Origin: Sedimenticola sp.
GTDB taxonomy: Bacteria > Pseudomonadota > Gammaproteobacteria > Chromatiales > Chromatiaceae
NCBI GenBank assembly: GCA_026984055.1
Contig: JALSSX010000264.1
Span: 1-35,013, forward strand
Length of the DNA: 35,013 nt
Reading direction: 5' to 3'
The position numbers were made by a program, and so were the translations under genes. Shown one piece after another: positions 34,252 through 35,013 of this stretch (position 1 is the first letter of the stretch; every line of letters begins with the position of its first letter). Under the pieces are notes generated by a model. The model had not been told where the DNA came from, ran no database searches, and saw only the letters and a list, made by a program, of their open reading frames with translations.

Positions 34252-35013
34252 ATGATGAGACATGCGAGTTTGGTTGCCGTGCTGCTCGGTCTGGTGATGG
34301 GTAACGCGGCGGCGGAGGTCTCCGGAAACCTGATCTTCGAGGGGCGCGGTTTCTGGCAATCGCCAATGGACGAACGTCAGGTCGACAGCGCGCTGTCCAT
34401 TTCCGGCGAGGTTGAATTTTACCATGAATGGGACGATGGCAATCAGAGCGTTACCTTCAAACCTTTTCTGCGCTGGGACCAACATGACCCCATGCGTAGC
34501 CATGGCGATATACGCGAGCTGTTCTGGTTGAGGGCGGGCGACGATTGGGAGGTACGCGCCGGCATCACCAAGGTCTATTGGGGCGTCACCGAATCGGCGC
34601 ACCTGGTCGACATAATCAATCAGACGGACTTGGTCGAGAACCCCGATGGCGAACAGAAGCTCGGCCAGCCGATGGTGAAATTCTCGCTGGAGCGGGATTG
34701 GGGAACGCTCGATTTTTTCCTGCTTCCGTGGTTTCGTGAGCGCACCTTTCCGGGTGTCCATGGGCGTTTGCGCACCGAGCCACGCATCGATACGCATCGC
34801 GCGGAATATGAATCCAGCGCGGGCCAGCACCACGTCGATTTCGCCGTGCGTTGGTCGCAAGCGATAGGGGATTGGGATCTGGGCCTGGCGCATTTCAGTG
34901 GCACCAGTCGTGATCCGATGCTGCGGGCGCGGCTGAATGAGGACAATACGCCGGTGCTGATCCCATTCTACCCGCAGATCGACCAGACCAGCCTGGATTT
35001 GCAGGCGACCAAG
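34252..35013 (+). CDS. Outer-membrane barrel-type protein, C-terminus cut by right edge
   Basis: The frame opens at ATG ATG (34252/34255), 3 bp after the previous stop, and runs without a stop to the window edge (254 codons). A signal peptide (about 1-21, LLGLVMGNAAA-EV) is followed by alternating aromatic and polar stretches (GNLIFEGRGFW, VTFKPFLRWDQHD, FFLLPWFRERTF) typical of a beta-barrel. Proteins of this kind are commonly encoded after MMPL exporter and lipoprotein-sorting-type genes. I infer that it is the outer-membrane exit or receiver for the exported compound. Whether it belongs to a named DUF cannot be told from the part seen. Confidence 0.78.
   Translation, partial: MMRHASLVAVLLGLVMGNAAAEVSGNLIFEGRGFWQSPMDERQVDSALSISGEVEFYHEWDDGNQSVTFKPFLRWDQHDPMRSHGDIRELFWLRAGDDWEVRAGITKVYWGVTESAHLVDIINQTDLVENPDGEQKLGQPMVKFSLERDWGTLDFFLLPWFRERTFPGVHGRLRTEPRIDTHRAEYESSAGQHHVDFAVRWSQAIGDWDLGLAHFSGTSRDPMLRARLNEDNTPVLIPFYPQIDQTSLDLQATK

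Noticed and set aside
1-35013. CRISPR arrays, tRNA or rRNA genes, complete insertion sequences
   Set aside because: No regularly spaced repeat-spacer units, tRNA cloverleaf, rRNA segment or transposase frame was seen on either strand. The hairpin repeats are dispersed, not arrayed.

Overview
The window reads as chromosomal DNA of a GC-rich gammaproteobacterium capable of anaerobic nitrate respiration. The basis is a tesA/ybbA-ybbP divergent pair, a ppiB-lpxH pair, a Gram-negative envelope (LpxH, porins, lipoprotein-sorting-type protein), a periplasmic nitrate reductase, and proteins that read like gammaproteobacterial orthologues (AlaC, multifunctional-type CCA enzyme, YgfZ, LbtU-type porin). 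I cannot name genus or species from sequence alone. Genes run off both edges.

Layout. 1-1086: minus-strand gene of unknown function, cut by the left edge. 1551-4503: ATM1-type ABC exporter overlapping the tRNA CCA-adding enzyme. 4559-8418: tesA divergent from ybbA-ybbP. 8618-9518: orphan cysteine-containing small protein and a hemerythrin with a good FNR-type box. 9690-14472: amino acid block alaC, hom, thrC and an RpfE/COG4255-type protein. 15283-19012: napA-napB-napC. 19166-20194: ygfZ. 20526-24494: probable iron block (Fur-like promoter, porin, FMN-binding protein, PepSY membrane protein, LbtU-family porin). 24507-27226: minus-strand small exported protein, lpxH, ppiB and a secreted PpiA paralogue. 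27829-29433: oleate hydratase family protein. 29647-29811: a 54-residue membrane protein. 30476-35013: TetR regulator, MMPL/RND exporter, lipoprotein-sorting-type protein and an outer-membrane barrel-type protein cut by the right edge.

The most unusual content is not in the genes. At least nine copies of a modular repeat lie between genes. Three intact copies (23168-23336, 24928-25096, 26465-26633) are each exactly 169 bp and fold on paper into a chain of five hairpins. Copies show paired, compensatory base changes in several stems, have terminal inverted repeats and are bounded by YTAR tetranucleotides (TTAA, CTAG, CTAA, TTAG). In four cases the TAA/TAG in that boundary is the stop codon of the adjacent gene. 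The best reading is a TA-targeting MITE (IS630/Tc1-mariner-like) whose hairpins may act as bidirectional terminators or mRNA 3' ends. Two further dispersed repeat families are present: a 138-bp ungapped pair (14490-14627 minus, 30109-30246 plus) and a large imperfect palindrome (20234-20360) with a half copy at 8984-9050.

The genes suggest a facultative anaerobe. FNR-type sites precede both the hemerythrin and nap. A Fur-like site covers the promoter of the porin/FMN/PepSY group. A similar motif, suitable for the local TetR protein, occurs upstream of both the RND exporter and the small membrane protein, linking these to a possible lipid or hydroxy-fatty-acid export unit beside the oleate hydratase.
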